DNA from: Pinus tabuliformis | Taxonomy: Eukaryota > Streptophyta > Pinopsida > Pinales > Pinaceae | Direction: 5' to 3' | Assembly: GCA_031772625.1 (NCBI GenBank) | Contig: CM062815.1 | Span: 916,266,979 to 916,330,978, forward strand | Length of the DNA stretch: 64,000 bases | Shown here: one piece after another, positions 1-13,718 of the stretch | How positions within the stretch are numbered: the first letter of the stretch is position 1 | How the letters are laid out: each line of letters opens with the position of its first letter | Made by a program: the position numbers and the translations under genes | The notes under the pieces: generated by a model | The model's input: the letters and a program-made list of their open reading frames with translations, nothing else | Told to the model about the DNA's origin: nothing | Database searches by the model: none

Positions 1-1927
1 TTTTGGTGTTCAATTTTGGCTCCTGGTAGTATTTCAGAGGTGTTCAGAGGGGCATTGACCGAGAACACGGAGGACGAGGGGTTTTCAACTGAATTGCGGT
101 TTGTTAGCACTCTGCAGGGAAGTTTGGGACTTCACAGGGACAATGGTGGAGGTATAATTTGGTTCCAGCGGTGAAAAATTTGTTTTACGGTCCTATTGTG
201 CCTGTGAGTAGCTTAGAGAAGAATGCAGGTCGTATGGAGGGCAGAGCAGGGTAAATACCTGTAATTCGACGTGCAGAGGTCGTGGTTAGGTGTGGCGCAG
301 GTACTGGAGCGGTCGCCTTGGTCGAATTTCACAGTTTGGCGAAAATTCGGGCAGCAACGGTTAAGCAGAGCATTCAGCAGACACAACAGTAAAATGACGA
401 AAAACACGGGTAAAATTGGTAAATATGGGTTTTTTACCAACTTGGCGCTTTTTATGATGACGTCAGCATGACGTCATTGGTGGGTCATGGTGACGTGACG
501 TCGGCTGACGTCATCGGGGAGGACGTGGCAGCAGACGACTGGTCAACGGGGCGGTGAGGTGGCAGCCCAGTCAGCAGTGAGGTGGACCAATAAGAAAGGC
601 GGGTACGAGCGGAGAAAGACGTGGCGCTGGGTCAGCGGCGAACCGGTGGTGGTCAAACCGTAGCGGTCACGGTTATAGCCTTAACCGCCGCGGTTTCTCG
701 GGGCGGTTTGAGTACGGCGCGGAGGGTGTCAGACGGAGCTCCGAGATGGGTGAGCGCTTGACGCGTGGCGGAAGCATGACAAGGCGCAACGTCATCTTCT
801 CGGGACATAACGTGCGGCCATCGGATGTGCTCCGATATTGATGAGGACCGTCGGATCTGATGGGCTTGATCCGACGGCTGACGGAGGAGGAAGGTGTACG
901 TTCGATAATATGGGCGGAAAATATTAAAATTTATGGGTTTTGTATGGTTTTTTCAAATGTTTTTATTCAAATCACCTGCGCTCGCATTTGGGAGTGTGCC
1001 GAAGGCGGATTTTGATTTTTGTAAGGTTTGCAAAGGATTTTATAGGCCAAAGGGGTTTGGAGAGGGGTTTTACCAATGCAGAGGTGATTTGAGGGTAAAT
1101 TGACTTGCAGCAAAGGGGAAAGGGGTGGAATAGGTTCACCAAAGTGGCCAGATGCCATTATGGTCCCTTTTTGAAGAATGCTCGGCTATTATGCCTAGGG
1201 GAGGGAATATACATAAGATTTGGGGCTTTATACACCTTAGTGTTAGTATTATTAGGGGTAGGGGTAAAATAGGGGAGCTAAATAGTAGAATTAGGAGTTA
1301 GTATAAGTGAAGGTGGGGGGTTTAGAAAGGGGGTGTTAGTGATGGAGTAGAGGGGGAAAAGAGAAGTTAGTGATGCTCTTTGCTGTGAGTCCATGGAATT
1401 CACCACCTTGTTTGCTGATATATCTATTGCCTTGGCAAAACATCTTGTGACAACTGTGTAATGGTGAACATATCCCTTCTGCAACCACAACTGCCTACCC
1501 AACTATTTCACCTAACATTTTTTGTTTCTTCTTGGAGGGGCACTTAGACTTGCAACCCTCAATTGCCTTTTCTTTTCTTTGGCTTTTTCCTTTTTTATCT
1601 ATCTACTTCTACCCTTATCTCCTCCAAGGTCCCAGATTAGACTTTTGGGAACCTTTGTTTCTCTACCTGAACTACTTGTCTGCCAAGATTAGGCTGTTTG
1701 GACAGACTTCTTCATCTATTCTACAACTCAAAATTGAAACATGGCATGATCCAGTTTAGACTGTTGAATCATCCACAAAATGAAATAAGGTCCTCCATAT
1801 CTGAAGTAATTTCACACACCTCTGATTACCTGGAAATATGTGATCTTTGTGCTAACAATGCAGAGCATATTTGGAAATTTAATAATCAATCATGAAATAT
1901 GAAACCTATTACTATAGGCATCCAACA
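1..1927 (-). repeat. E1 3' LTR, visible 1.9 kb (start of U3 in sense)
   Basis: Bases 1-1,877 align along their whole length with 13,847-15,709 in the same orientation. Position 1 is not the LTR edge; the copy continues outside the window. The inner edge is not certain because the right copy stops before it. The best candidate is CCAACA at 1,922-1,927, which in sense is a TGTTGG start. The two copies differ mostly in homopolymer length. Confidence 0.8.
458..513. promoter_or_regulatory. TGACGTCA (CRE/bZIP-type) palindrome cluster, E1 3' LTR
   Basis: Three perfect TGACGTCA palindromes lie at 458-465, 469-476 and 506-513, with TGACGTGA at 491-498 and TGACGTCG at 496-503. TGACG(T) cores are classical plant bZIP (TGA/CRE-type) binding sites. 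Five cores in 56 bp is far above chance. The cluster is inside U3, several hundred bases upstream (in sense) of the place where the LTR ORF begins in the other copy. A regulatory role is inferred. Confidence 0.6.
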
Positions 1928-2187
1928 GTGGCTCCACATGGGGATGGTTTTTCTTTTGAAAGACCAAGAACAGCAGGTCAGATTGCCTTGTTCCTTGGAT
2001 GTCCATCTTGATCTTTGAGATCTTATGCATGTAACCTGTCAAAATGGTGTGTTTCTTTTTTGGAGAACCTCTGATATTATCTGCCTGTTGCTGCTAGTTG
2101 CAGCACTTGGGAAAACCTCTTTATACAATGTAAATCAAAAGAGAATATATACAATTGCATATATACAATGAACCTTCGGAATCCTCA
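1928..2187 (-). other. E1 region between pol and 3' LTR
   Basis: This is 260 bp without coding potential between the end of integrase and the LTR. A purine-rich run in sense (complement of about 1,948-1,961) is the only polypurine-tract candidate, and it is not directly at the LTR edge. Next to the LTR, the plus strand reads GTGGCTCCACATGGGGA, which resembles an Arg-tRNA primer site. Confidence 0.5.
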
Positions 2188-5100
2188 TCATATTGAACCA
2201 TCATAATAGTGCTTCAGCATCCTGCCATTGACAGGACCTTCATCTAGTTCAGTCACAGTCAAGCTTTTAAGGAAATAAGTGTTATTACCTTGTACTGCTT
2301 GGATGGCAAATGGTCCTTTCCATAAAGAATCAAACTTCCCATGTTTCCCTTTGTCTTCTCTTCTTGCATCCCACTTTAGAACTTTGTCTCCTAGATTGAA
2401 GTCTTCTGCTTTGGTTCTTCTGTCAAAGGCCTTTTTCAGTTTCTCTTGTAGTATCTGCACTCTGTTGAAGACTTGTTCTCTGGTCTGCTGTAAACAGATT
2501 ATCTGGTTGATCCTTCTTTGCATGTCATTTGGCTCTGCTTGACTTTCTTGTAGAAGTTTCATAACTGGCACCCCTAGTGATGAGGGAAACCTGGCCTCTA
2601 ATCCGTAGACTAACTCATATGGGCTGGTCCCAATTGATCTTTTGGTGGTTAATCTGTCTGCCCACAAAGCATTGACTAGTTTCTTATGCCAGTTCTTTTT
2701 GTTTTCTTCCAGCACTTTCTTAATGATATTTATCAGGCTTTTGTTTGATGATTCGGCAAGACCATTTCCCTGAGGATAGTAAGCTGTAGAATGGCCCAAA
2801 GTAATATGAAATTTATGGCAAAAGTTTACCATTTTCTTGGATCTGAAGGCAGCAGCATTGTCTGTTATTATCTTGTCTGGGCAGCCAAATCTGGCCAGTA
2901 TATTGTTCTCTAAGAATTGAATGATTACTGAGTCATTTGCTTGTCTACATGGGGCAGCTTCAATCCACTTGGTGAAGTAGTCTGTTGCTGTTAGAATCCA
3001 TCTGTGTTGTCCTGAAGATGAGGGGTGAATTTCTCCAATGAAATCCAAGCCCCATTGTTGAAAAGGTCTCTCTGTTGCAATGGGCCTCAAAGGAAGTGGC
3101 AGCAGCTGTCTTTTGCCTTCAAACAGTTGGCACTTGTGGCATGATGTTGTGAATTTCTTCATATCTGAGAACATAGTGGGCCAGTAATAACCGGCCCTTA
3201 ATATCTTGTCCACAGTGGATTTCCAGTACAGATGTCCACCACAGTCTCCAGCATGGAATTCTTGCATAATTTTATCAGTTTCATTCTCAAGAAGACAGTG
3301 CAGCAAAATACCTTCATGGTTTTTCCAAAGCAGATTCTCATCTAACACACAGAATTTAGATGTTTTCATTTTTAGGAACCTAGACTTAGTTCTGGACAGT
3401 CCTGGGGGAGCACACAGGTTTTGTAACACATAACAGATATCAGAGTACCATGGAGATTGTTCAAAGGCTACATTGATCTTTGGAGTCGCCAGCTCTGTTT
3501 CACTGTCCAGTTGGTTTATATCTAAGGCTTGGAAATTTGCTTCTGTCATTAACTTAGCCAATCCCTGCCCTTTTATCAACTTTGTAGGTTTGATTTCAAT
3601 GTCAAATTCAAGTATGTTTGCAATCCATTTTCCCCTCCTTCCTTCTAAGTTTTCTTGGGTGAGAATGTCTTTAACAATAGGACTTGGTACATAAGCCACA
3701 ACATGAGAGTAAAGGATATAGATCCTAAAATCTTTTATAGCTTTGATTAATGCATAGGCTTGTTTTTCCATTATTTGGTACTTCAAAGGAGCATCTCTAA
3801 GAGCTCTGCTGAAGAAGGCAATGGGCTTTTCATTCCCTTGATCGTCTTTCTGCAATAAAACAGCAGCGATAGTATGTTGGGAGGCAAAGGAGAAAATGAT
3901 AAAGTCTCTGTCAAACTGAGGGTTAGTTAGTACCGGGGTTTGGGTTAAAGCCAGTTTTATGCTTTCAAAGGCTTGCTTTGCTTCCACAGTCCACTTAACC
4001 TTTGAATCTTTCTTTAGCATATTGTTTAGTAGTCTGATCAATTCTGCTAAATTTGGGATGAACCTTCTTAAAAAATTGAGTTTTCCTAAGAATCCTTGCA
4101 ACTCTTTGACATTCCTAGGGTGAGGCATTTGTAGGATCGCTTGTATCCTATCTGGATCAATTCTTATGCCATCTTTTGAAATGATGTGTCCTAAAAGTTT
4201 CCCTTCTTCTAACCAAATAAAGACTTCTTGGGGTTCAAAGAAATGCCATATTTTCTGCATGTTATGAAAATCTGTCTTAAATGTTTCAAATGTTCTTGGT
4301 CAGATTTTGAGAAGGGTGTAAGATCATCTAAGTAAATGACCAAGAAGTCATGAATTTCTTTTGCAAAAGCAATGTCCATTGCTCTTTGAAATGTTGCCCC
4401 TGCATTCTTCAATCCAAAAGGCATTTTCACATACTTGAAAGTACCCCATGGGGTAGTAAATGCAGTCTTGTCTTGATCATCAGGGTGTACCAGGATTTGA
4501 TTGAAACCTGAGAAGCCATCCAACAGTGATATTCTTGAGGCTCCTACTACTCTTTGAAGAATATGGTCCATTTTGGGTAAGGGATAGTTGTCTTTGAGTG
4601 ACACTAGGTTCAAATTCCTTAAGTCTACACAGAGTCTAATCTCACCAGTTTTCTTTCTTGTAGGGACCAAATTTGAAATCCAGTCAGAGAACCTGATTGG
4701 TGCTATGATCCCAGCTTTGAACATTTTTTGTAATTCCTTTTCAATGGACGGAAGAAGCACAGGATTGATTCTTCTCAATTTCTGTTTGAATGGTTTTTGA
4801 TTAGGCTTGAGGGGAATGGTGTGCTGTATAACAGAGGTATCATAAGACTTCAAGTCTTGATAACCCCAGGCAAAGACATCTTGGAACTCCTTAAAGAGGT
4901 CAACATATTTGGGTTTTTGGTCAGGGGGCAAAGCAGCAGATAACTTTATTATCTTAGGCTTGTCAGGGGTACCAATGTTACATTCTTCAATTGTTGCATC
5001 TAATGGCTGCATCTTTGGTTTCCTGGAAACATCATTTGAGTCAAAAATATCCTCTAGTGGGGTAAGGCCTGCTGGCAGAAGATTGTCTTTGAGTTGTATG

Positions 5101-8087
5101 ATTTCATCTTCAGCACTGCCCAGCTCTTCACAATCAATTTGGTGAATTTGCTGAATGTTTTCTTTGTTGAAAATGGTTGGACTGAGTAGTTGTTTTGCTG
5201 TCCTAGGTGACATTGGGTGAGCAGACTGTTGAAACTGTAATTGTGATTGACTTGCTCCATCAGTAATTTGAGATTGACTTGCTGTCTCAAGATCAATATT
5301 TAATCCTGTAAACTCTTGTTGCAAGGTTAAAAAGTTGTTTATTTGCCTATCATTCTCAAATACTTGCCACTCTTTGACATTGTTTGGGATAGAAGGTCTA
5401 TATTTGACTTCTGCTGTGAAACAATTGTTGGGCTGCAATGGGAATTTGAAGGTGCTGGCAAATGTTGCCAAGCTGTGAGCATGGAGATTGTGGCCCCTTG
5501 GAATCTTTGTGAGAATAAACTCGGAGAAAGTTTCTAATATTTCAATTACAGCAGACCTATAGGACCTTAATCTTTTGTCATTGGTGACGAAATCCCCTTT
5601 TACTTGTTGAATTACTAGATCAGAGTCCCCCATGATTGAGAGGCTATGCGCTTGTAATGATTTTGCAATTTTGAGGCCTAGTAGCAGAGCTTCATACTCT
5701 GCCATGTTGTTAGTGCATCTAAAGTTCAATCTATAAGCCCTGCCTTGTGCACAGGCTTTCTCTTTGTTATGTATCCACACTCCAGCCCCTGCCCCTAACT
5801 TGTTAACTGAGCCGTCAAACTCTAGGACCCACAGACTATCCTGCTGTTCAGGAGATTTGAGGTTCTGTTCATGGGATGGCAGTGTGAGCATGAGTTGGGG
5901 TATCTTCTCCCATTTGTTTTCCAGGGTAGCTTCATCATTTGTTTGACAATTTTTGACAACTAAAGGAGGGTGAATGGGTATTTTTGGGCTGATTAAATTT
6001 TTGCAGGTGCCATTTGTTTGAGGGATGTTTTGCTCTGGTTTAAATGTCTCCGTACTAATGTGACTGCCCGAGAGGCCTATGCTGTCATTAAAGAGGATGT
6101 AAGAGTCTACGTCTGAATGGACAGCATATATTGGAAAATTTTGGGGTTTCTCTTCACTGCTAACCATATACTTCATGAGTGTTTCCCTATAAAGTCTTTT
6201 TGGTTGTCCAAAGACAGAGATGGTTGCATATGACATGTCTAACTGCAGGGAGCCTTGAAGCTTTGCTCCCCATGATCTTGATAGTAGCATCCCATACTTG
6301 GGTGGGATATCAGCAACAACAACATCCATCAAAATGGTCTTGTTGGGGAATTGGACCAGGGACACACATAAATCCTTAATCAGGCCCAGGCATTTTACTT
6401 GACTAGAATCAAAAGAAAACAGGTCTTTGTATGGTCTCGTTATATCCAAATTTAATCTTTCCATGACTGCTTTTGGCATGAGGTTGTGAGATGCACCTGA
6501 GTCAAACATTGCATTGTGCAGTATTTTATCATGCACGTGTAGGCTGACATAAAAAGGTAAAACCCCTGTGACTACTGTTTTTCCATCTACCTCTGGACCA
6601 AACAGTAATTCTGGAGTGTCATCTAGCACATTTACATCATCTCTGTTGTTGGTGAGCTGAAGGGATTTCTTGATCTGTTGCTTATATATGTCATGCTTGG
6701 CTAGCTCTAAAAGGGGAATTGCTATTTTTAACTTGCCAATCTCTGTTCCTAGGTCAAAGGGTTTATCCACCTGAATTTTAGGGTCACGGACAGCAGTCCT
6801 TTCCTTGTTCAATGAATCTTCTGGTTGGATTTCATCTTGATTTTGGAACCTGCTCCCCATGTCCATGTCTTGAGGGGTGATGTTCGGATTTGGGTGAGAG
6901 GATGATGTTGCTGTGGGCTCTTGTGATGTAGGCAGAAGTTCAGTGACCTCCTCAACCACTACTTCCTTTGCAGGTAAGTTTGTTTTGTGATTAGGTTCAA
7001 TGACTGAGTCTTCTTTAGATTGTTGTTTATCCTTTACCTTTTCTGGTTGATTTGCATTCACAGTCCGACTTCTTAGTTTGTACTGCTTATGAACTTCATA
7101 TACAGCAGTATCATATCCTTGCTTGAAGTCAAAGGATTCTCCTGATTGTGTTTGGAATGTTTTGTTTTCATCCTCATCATGGTCTTCCTGTGTTAGGAAA
7201 ACCTGGCTTTTACCATCCAGCCCTATTAAATTGATCTCAGGATCTTCATTGGGCTGATTAGCTGAGGAAGTCTCTGCATAATTTTCTTGAAAAGGGGGTC
7301 TGATATCTTGGTCAGCACCTGTTTTTCCTGTATTGGGGTTTTGTGTTCTCCTAAAATTTGGGTTTCTAGGAGTATTGTTTTGTGGCGCTTCCCAGGATGA
7401 CTTTCTTTCTACTGATTCCACTCTCTCACCTAGTCTTTTCATGCTGTTTAGTATTGCATCCAACTTCTGATCAAAGCCCGAGGGCTCTTCCTTGAAACCA
7501 ACCTTCTTTTCCAGCCTTGCCCTGTTTCTTTTGGCAATTAGGTTGGCCTCTACAGTGACTGCAACTCTTTGGGCTTCTGCAAGGGTTGGAGGGTCTCTTT
7601 CTCTCAACTGATAAGCCATATCCGAGTCAAAACCATCAGGGAAGTTATAAAGGGCCAAATCAGGAGGGGGCCTTAAGTTCTGGGGAATAGCATTGTATAT
7701 GTTGTTAAACCTAGCACAATATTCCAACACCGTTTCTTGGGGACCTCTTTTAATAGTGTTATATTCACCCAGTATGTGGTGGGGATCTCTCTTTTTCTCC
7801 CATCTGTCAGTAAATTCGTGGTATAAAACTTCAGGGGTTGCAATGGAATTTGCATTCAAGGATCTAAACCAAGTTCTGACATCCCCAGTCAAGCTTTGAA
7901 CAAAGATTCTCATCCTGACACTGTCATCATCAATTTCATAGGTCTCAAAGTGGTCTTGCATCTTTTTAGCATGCTGGATGGCTGTCAAAGGGCCATGGGA
8001 ATCAAAAAATGAGAGTTTGGTTTGATAATCTTGGGGTAGGGCTGGCGCATTGGCTGGAATCTGCAATGGTGCATATCTGTTAGCCAT
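2188..8087 (-). pseudogene. E1 gag-pol polyprotein region (gag, PR, second RNase H, RT, RNase H, integrase)
   Basis: Parts in sense order are as follows. The gag core is about 7,450-8,030 (residues ~20-200, with the RIFVQSLTGDVRTWF-type capsid segment). Retropepsin has DSGAS near 6,495. A second RNase H lies at about 5,845-5,455 (FDGS, AEYEAL, GDSD motifs). RT is about 4,800-4,030, with YLDD at about 4,322-4,333. The RT-linked RNase H is about 4,010-3,550. Integrase has an HHCC zinc finger at about 3,270-3,110, a DDE core at about 3,060-2,700, and a GPF-type C-terminus ending at 2,188. The gag ATG is at 8,087, but a Pro/Ser-rich reading frame continues upstream to about 8,460. The region looks nearly whole, with about one break. 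The unusual point is the second RNase H lying before RT. The family is a Ty3/Gypsy non-chromovirus; Tat-related is the best guess. Confidence 0.9.
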
Positions 8088-8663
8088 GTTTATAGGGTTA
8101 ATAGGGTTGATAGGAACAAATGGGACAACTGGGATAACAGGTGTACTGGGGTTAATAGGATGGGTAACAAGTGGAGAACTGGCTGAGTGAGTATGTGCAG
8201 ATGGTGAAGATGGAAAGGTAGGACTTTGAGGGGTTGAAGATGAACTAGGGGAGTTGGGTGTGGAACGAAAAAGGACTTTGCAAGGAGTGGGAATGAGGAT
8301 GGGTTGGTCTGACCTTATACCTGAATCAGCAGGTTTCTCCTGCTTGTGCTGTTTCCTTATGTTTTTTGTGATGATGTTTGGATTATCTACAATAACAGGC
8401 TGATCAGGGTCAGGATGTGCCCTAGTGTGCCTTGGGTTTCTTTTAGGAGCCAGCTTCTAAGTGTTCTCTCAGAGCTTTATACAGAATTTTCGTATTTACA
8501 AGGGCTAAATAAGAACTCTGGAATGACTATATATGTTTCAAGGCTAGGATAAGTTTCCCTAGTTAGCTCTTCCCTAAGACTGAAAAAACAGTCCTAAGAT
8601 GTCTTGGCTAGTTTCAGGCTTGATGAAAGCTTTGAAAATAGATAGTGATTGAATATTCTTAAG
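8088..8663 (-). other. E1 leader and possible Pro/Ser-rich gag extension
   Basis: This region lies between primer site and gag ATG. From about 8,460 to 8,088 the gag frame stays open and would encode a Pro/Ser/Thr-rich stretch like the N-terminus of E2 gag. No ATG is obvious at its start. Short direct repeats of GGTTAATAGG/GGTTGATAGG occur at about 8,095-8,165. The rest is ordinary leader. Confidence 0.45.
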
Positions 8664-8681
8664 TCCCCAGTGGAGTCGCCA
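8664..8681 (-). other. E1 primer binding site, tRNA-Arg type
   Basis: The minus strand reads TGGCGACTCCACTGGGGA, starting 4 bases inside the LTR edge (8,686). It is complementary to the 3' end of a plant tRNA-Arg with a GACTCCA acceptor arm, a primer used by Ogre/Tat-type elements. E3 has the identical 18-mer. This site fixes the LTR boundary and the element's orientation. Confidence 0.85.
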
Positions 8682-9556
8682 TTTATGTTAACACCCAGGT
8701 TGTTCCCTATGACTCCCAAGGGAATACGGCCGGGGTAACCACTAACCAATCTTTGGATCACTGCTTCTAGCCTAACAGTGATCAGAGAGGGCTCTCTCTT
8801 TATGATTTGTAACTGTTTGTTGTAGGGTTTTAGGCTAGCTATTATGCACTGTGTTTTGTTTATGTTTGGTTGGTGAAATTCCTTTTAGGTTCTAGTGAAG
8901 TAGTTTTCTGAGAAGTTGAGTACCATTGGGCAATGGAGTCTGTAGCTGTATGCGTTTGAAGTTTTGAGATGAAAGATGGGACTTACAGGGCCATTTGGGT
9001 GCTTAATAGAACAGATTTTTGATTAAAAGGCTGTAAACAGGTAGCACGAATAGTGAAAGCATTTAAGAATTTTCACTATTAATCTATATGTTCCCAACAG
9101 ATAGCTTTAAGAAGAGAAAACAGAGGTCTTAGGGGCAAAGTTGAATCCCTGAGAATGACTGTTACAATAAAAACACAGTCTTGAATTGCAGCAATTAAGA
9201 ATTACAATTCTGTTACTGTATAAGAGGAAAACATTTATAATAGCTCAGTTTGAGTCCAGGGTAAACATAGTTAAATCCTGGTACTATCCTTTCACCTTGC
9301 TATCAAGTGTAAACATAAGAACAGTAAAGAGAACAAAAGACTCAAAACAGACACGACAAAGAGATTTGAGAATACTTATAGTTTTATGCAACACCCATGG
9401 AATCCTGTAACATGCATCCTTCACCACAAGATATCAAACACACCAAACTTCTGGAAGTTCCATTCCTCCTTTGTATTGATTCTCTGAAAATATTACAGCA
9501 GATGGAAGTTATCCAAGAGAAAATTCCAGCAACCTCTTCAGCATCTGTGAAGGGTC

Positions 9557-9564
9557 TATATATA
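9557..9564 (-). promoter_or_regulatory. E1 LTR TATA box
   Basis: TATATATA is followed in sense by GACCCTTCA. It lies between the end of the LTR ORF (9,930) and the LTR inner edge (8,686). E2 has a TATA box followed by GACCCTTTCA at the equivalent place. This makes it the likely promoter for the genomic transcript and places the ORF in U3. Confidence 0.6.
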
Positions 9565-9929
9565 CTAGCGGTGGTCTACAGAAATATCTGAGTTCTGCGT
9601 TATCTCAGTCTTTACATTCTCACCAACTATCTAAGATATTATGTCGAAAATTTATTACACATTTAATACACAGCACAGGCATCTTAATGCTCTGTCAGAA
9701 GATATTTTAGCTTTGTAGGAATAGCTAAGTCGGTCTGAGTTTTCGGAGTTAATGCATAGAAAACCCGGCTGTAGGCTGGTACACTGTATCTCGGACCTGT
9801 CCATTATGACTTTGACTGCTGCAGGTAGTGAGTCATTGGTCTGGCTGAGTTGGCTCAGCCTCTTGTCCTTTCCTGTGGGTATTAATTCCCAAAATTGTCG
9901 CTGTATGTACCTGTTTCTTTCCTTCTGCG

Positions 9930-12900
9930 CTATTGGTTCTGTCCTGTCAAAATTGTCTGAGTCAAATGCCTCCAGACATCTTGTGTGGGCAGTTGATGTG
10001 CCAAAATTGCCCCTAGAGTCTCATCTGCTTCTGTGAACTTGAAGAAATTGGGTGGTGTATCAAACAGATGCTCTATCTCATTCATGAGAAAAAACAGGTT
10101 CTCCACTCTGTCATACATCATTTGCCCTGTAGCTGGCCCTGGCTCCTTTGAAGTGCTGGGAGGTTTTGCAATCTCTGCCACAGCATGGGCATCAATTCTC
10201 TTATTATAGTTGTCCAAAGTGAGCAGTCTACCCACACTGCTCAAAATGTTGGGGAGGCCTCTGTTCTGCAGTGTTACAAACTTCTCCAGGAACCTGTTGA
10301 TTTCTGTCTGCATATCTTGTGTCCTTCTTTCCAAGGTTCCAATCAAGTTTCTCAGAGTAACAACTCTCTTGGCTATGGCAATTGTTTCTGTTCTGTTGTT
10401 GATTCCCATGGTGGCCAATTGAGTGCTGGTCTTGTAATTCAGGATATTGATCATCCTGGTAGCTGCTTCTGGCATGTGCCCAAGGCTTGCCCTTGCTCTT
10501 TGTATCTCTTTGTTAGCTTTGGTGATGAGCACCATTTGTTCATCCATGGTTTCAATGTATTGCCACTGTTTGGCAATGGATCTCCCAATGTTGCTCCACA
10601 ACACTGCTTTCATGTCAGCTGTCACCCTTTCCAGTGCAAGCTCCTTTTCCAGCTCAGCAATCCTTCTCTTAAGGGTTTTCACCTCCCTTTCCTTGGCTGC
10701 CTCATTTTGTTTGCTTTTATCAAATCTCTCATGAACATTAGCCAAGTTCTGTTTGAGCTCATCCAGCTCTTTCATTTGAGCTTCCATAGCTCGGATCTCT
10801 GCTTGTAGCTTCTGCATATCTAGGGTAGCAGCTTGCTCTGATGTTGTTGTGGGGGCTGTGGATGATGCTGTAGCTCCTGTTTGCTGAGGAGGAGGAGTGA
10901 TGATCGGAGGTGTTTCCTCGAGATTTATTATTATTGGAGGAGGCTGGGAGGATTGACCTTCCCCTTTCTGCTTCATGGCTTCTTGTAGTGCTGCCTTTGC
11001 AGCTTCAGTTTGCCCTAGCTGGTCTTGAGTCCTAACCAGCTCCTTGTATAAGGATACCAGCAAGTCTGTGGTATCTTTTTCTTGCCTTTGCTGGGCAACT
11101 TCATCTGTTTGTGGATGGATGGTGGCCGGGAGCTTGATTTTCTTTCTTAGGGCTGCCATGTCAGCATCCCTTATTTTCAGCAGTTCTTGGATGCCCTTGA
11201 CATCCTTGGGATCATGTCCAATCTCTATGATTACCTCCTCCAAGGATTTGATTCTGTTGTCCTTGGCCTGTGAGGATGCTCTTTCCAATTCTAGCTGGGA
11301 TGATGTATTGTCTAGGCTGCTCTTTAACTTGTAATTTTCCAGTGTCTCATCTGCCAGGGAGGCATACACCATTTCACCCGTTTGCTTGTGTAACTCTATC
11401 TTATCCATGGGGTGAATATCTTTAGCCAGAACCTCCATATTTGTTCTCAAATAGTCTGAGGTGGACTGAGGATGTAGAGTTGTGGGCATAAAATGGCTCA
11501 TTATCATTTTGCCCTCACTTACATCAAAAGCAGACATTAGTCTCTGCTGGTTGCTGGGGGCTAGTTTTAACAGATGATCATAAAGTTGCACTTTTATGGG
11601 ATCACTCCTTCTCTTGATTTCTATGAACTGCTGCTTTATGCTTGAGTGCCCCTCTCTATGCTGGCCAGAAGAGCTGACCTCTCCTCCCGTTGTCATATCT
11701 GGCCCTCTTTGAGATGAGCTGGCCGAGAGTTCTCCACTGGGTGGGCCCATGCCCATGGCCTGCCTTACTGCCATGTCCTCCTCTTGGGAGTCATTCAATC
11801 TTTGCCTCTTTTCTCCTCTGATAAAGGATGAAGTCTGGGGAGTCTCCCTTTCTCTCTTTCTGGTCAAGTCCTCCTTCTGAGGTGTTTGGAGGACTGAGCT
11901 GTCCACATTGATGTCTGTTCTTGGAGGCAACTCTGTTTGGGGCTGCTGTTCTGTAGAATCAGGCAAATCTGTCTCCTTACTTTGCTGTAATGGCTGCTGC
12001 CCACTAGTTTGTGGTTTCTCTTGTTGCTGCCCCAATGCCTGTGCTTCCATTTCTTCTTGCTGCTGTAACAAAGTGTCAACCTGCTCTTCTGTTAATGTAG
12101 GTGGTTGTTCCACCTGTTTGCCTTTGTCCTTGCTTGCTGATTGGGTTGTCTGTTTGGCAGTTTGCTGTTGTGTTGCTGGTGTTGTGGTGGCTGTCCCAAT
12201 TCGCCTCCTGTAGGAAGTAGGCACCTGTCCACAAGTTTCCAAGTCAGCTTGTTTTTGGACATTTCTAGCCTCTTGCTCAAGTATTTCTTCACTAGTCATT
12301 TGCTCTATTAATGTGCCCTCTTCCCAGTCTGGTGCATTTGCATATTTCTCAATTTCAGGTAGTCTTGCATGTGCATAGTTGCCTAACTTATACCTGATCC
12401 TCCTGAGAGAAATAGAGTGGTTAGGGTCATATGGAATCCACTCAAAACTGGTTTTCAATTGGAGTCCTTCCAGGATCCTGTCTGCCTCTTTCCAGCCTTC
12501 TTCCTTTCTGTTGTATAAAAGGACCTAGCTGATTTCTCACTTTCAACTGTGATTTCTTGTTTTTACTCTGAAAGTGTAGGTAATCTGAGTTCCCAAATTG
12601 CCTGAAGTATTCTAAGGCAAACAGTCTCATGGGAACGTACCTCGGCAGTCTAAATGGATTTAATTCACATCCATACACCCTAATGACTGTGTGATTCTGG
12701 TAGAAGTACCAGTTGCCAATGTTGTAAAGCTTGTTCAAATGAAGAATTCTTTTCATCTCCTCTGTCAGTCTAGGAGGAGGGCACCTTGCAGCACTGTCAG
12801 GGCTGGATGGACAAATAAGTCAATAAACTCACAGTATGTATAAGGTGATACTGAGGTACGATGGAACACTGGGGTCCAAAAGACAACTGATCTTGGGGTT

Positions 12901-13718
12901 CCTTGGGCGTTGAGTGGCCTCAAAGGGACAGAGAAGGTAGCTGGCTGGTTGAACAAGAACAGATGGTATATGTAGGAGGTGTATTTGAACAGCCTCTCCC
13001 TCTTCAAGTTCATGAACTGGTCATGAATCTTCTCAGCTATATAAGTTGCATAATCATAGTGGATAGCTGGAGGCTTACCAGGGGCAAATATGGACAGCAT
13101 TGCCAATATGCAGTCATCTACATCTTCTAGTCCTCTGAATCCTAGGACATAGCCAATCAAGTCCACCATCATCCTGCCCAACTCATTCAGGTATTGGTAT
13201 CCAATGGGAGGGGTTCTGACTGCTTCAGAGCTAGGTGGACAAATAGCTGGTTAATCTTCACAATCTGGTCATTAGACAGGTTATTTCCTCTCTTTATCAA
13301 ATCTTGCATGGAAAGAGGGTCAACTTCTTGGCTGTATGGAAATGCAGCATCTGATTTATACTCTCTGGAGTGATCTGAAACAGGACTAGGCCTGTGGGGC
13401 TAATGACTGCCCTTTGGCTGGGGTCATAGCGCTCTTGGCAACTGTAGATAAGCCTGGCATGGGATTAACTTGGGGAAGGTTGTATATGGGCAAATTTGAT
13501 TCCCAAATTCCCAGGATATCTGCTCCACTCATGTGCTGGGCTCTCAGTTCATTAAACATTTGGATATTATACTTAGTTCCCATAGGAAACCAGTCCAACA
13601 TCTGGTAATCCATGTCTCCCAGGGCTTGCCATGCTAATTCTTGGTGGGGGGCATTGATAGGCTTAATATTGAGAGCAATGGGAGTCTCCATAGCTTGTGA
13701 AAGGATAAACAGTTGCAA
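9930..13718 (-). pseudogene. E1 U3-encoded ORF region: N-terminal domain, Gln-rich middle, coiled coil
   Basis: Sense coding over 3.8 kb lies inside the LTR, upstream of its TATA box. The N-terminal part (about 13,718-12,460) resembles the N-terminal domain of the E2 LTR protein; for example, IRVYG...LPRYVP near 12,690-12,631 matches IRVFG...LPLYIP. The middle (about 12,400-11,650) is rich in Gln, Thr and Pro. The last ~550 residues are charged heptad-like segments (about 11,400-10,300), predicted as coiled coil. There is no gag, pol or envelope signature and no obvious signal peptide. The N-terminal fold may belong to the plant transposon-associated (Transposase_32-like) family, but that is inference. 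Function is unknown. About three breaks. Confidence 0.65.

Noticed and set aside
9752-12292. Cys- or Ser-rich plus-strand frames opposite the E1 LTR ORF
   Set aside because: Shadows of the Gln-rich and coiled-coil coding on the minus strand; no domain.
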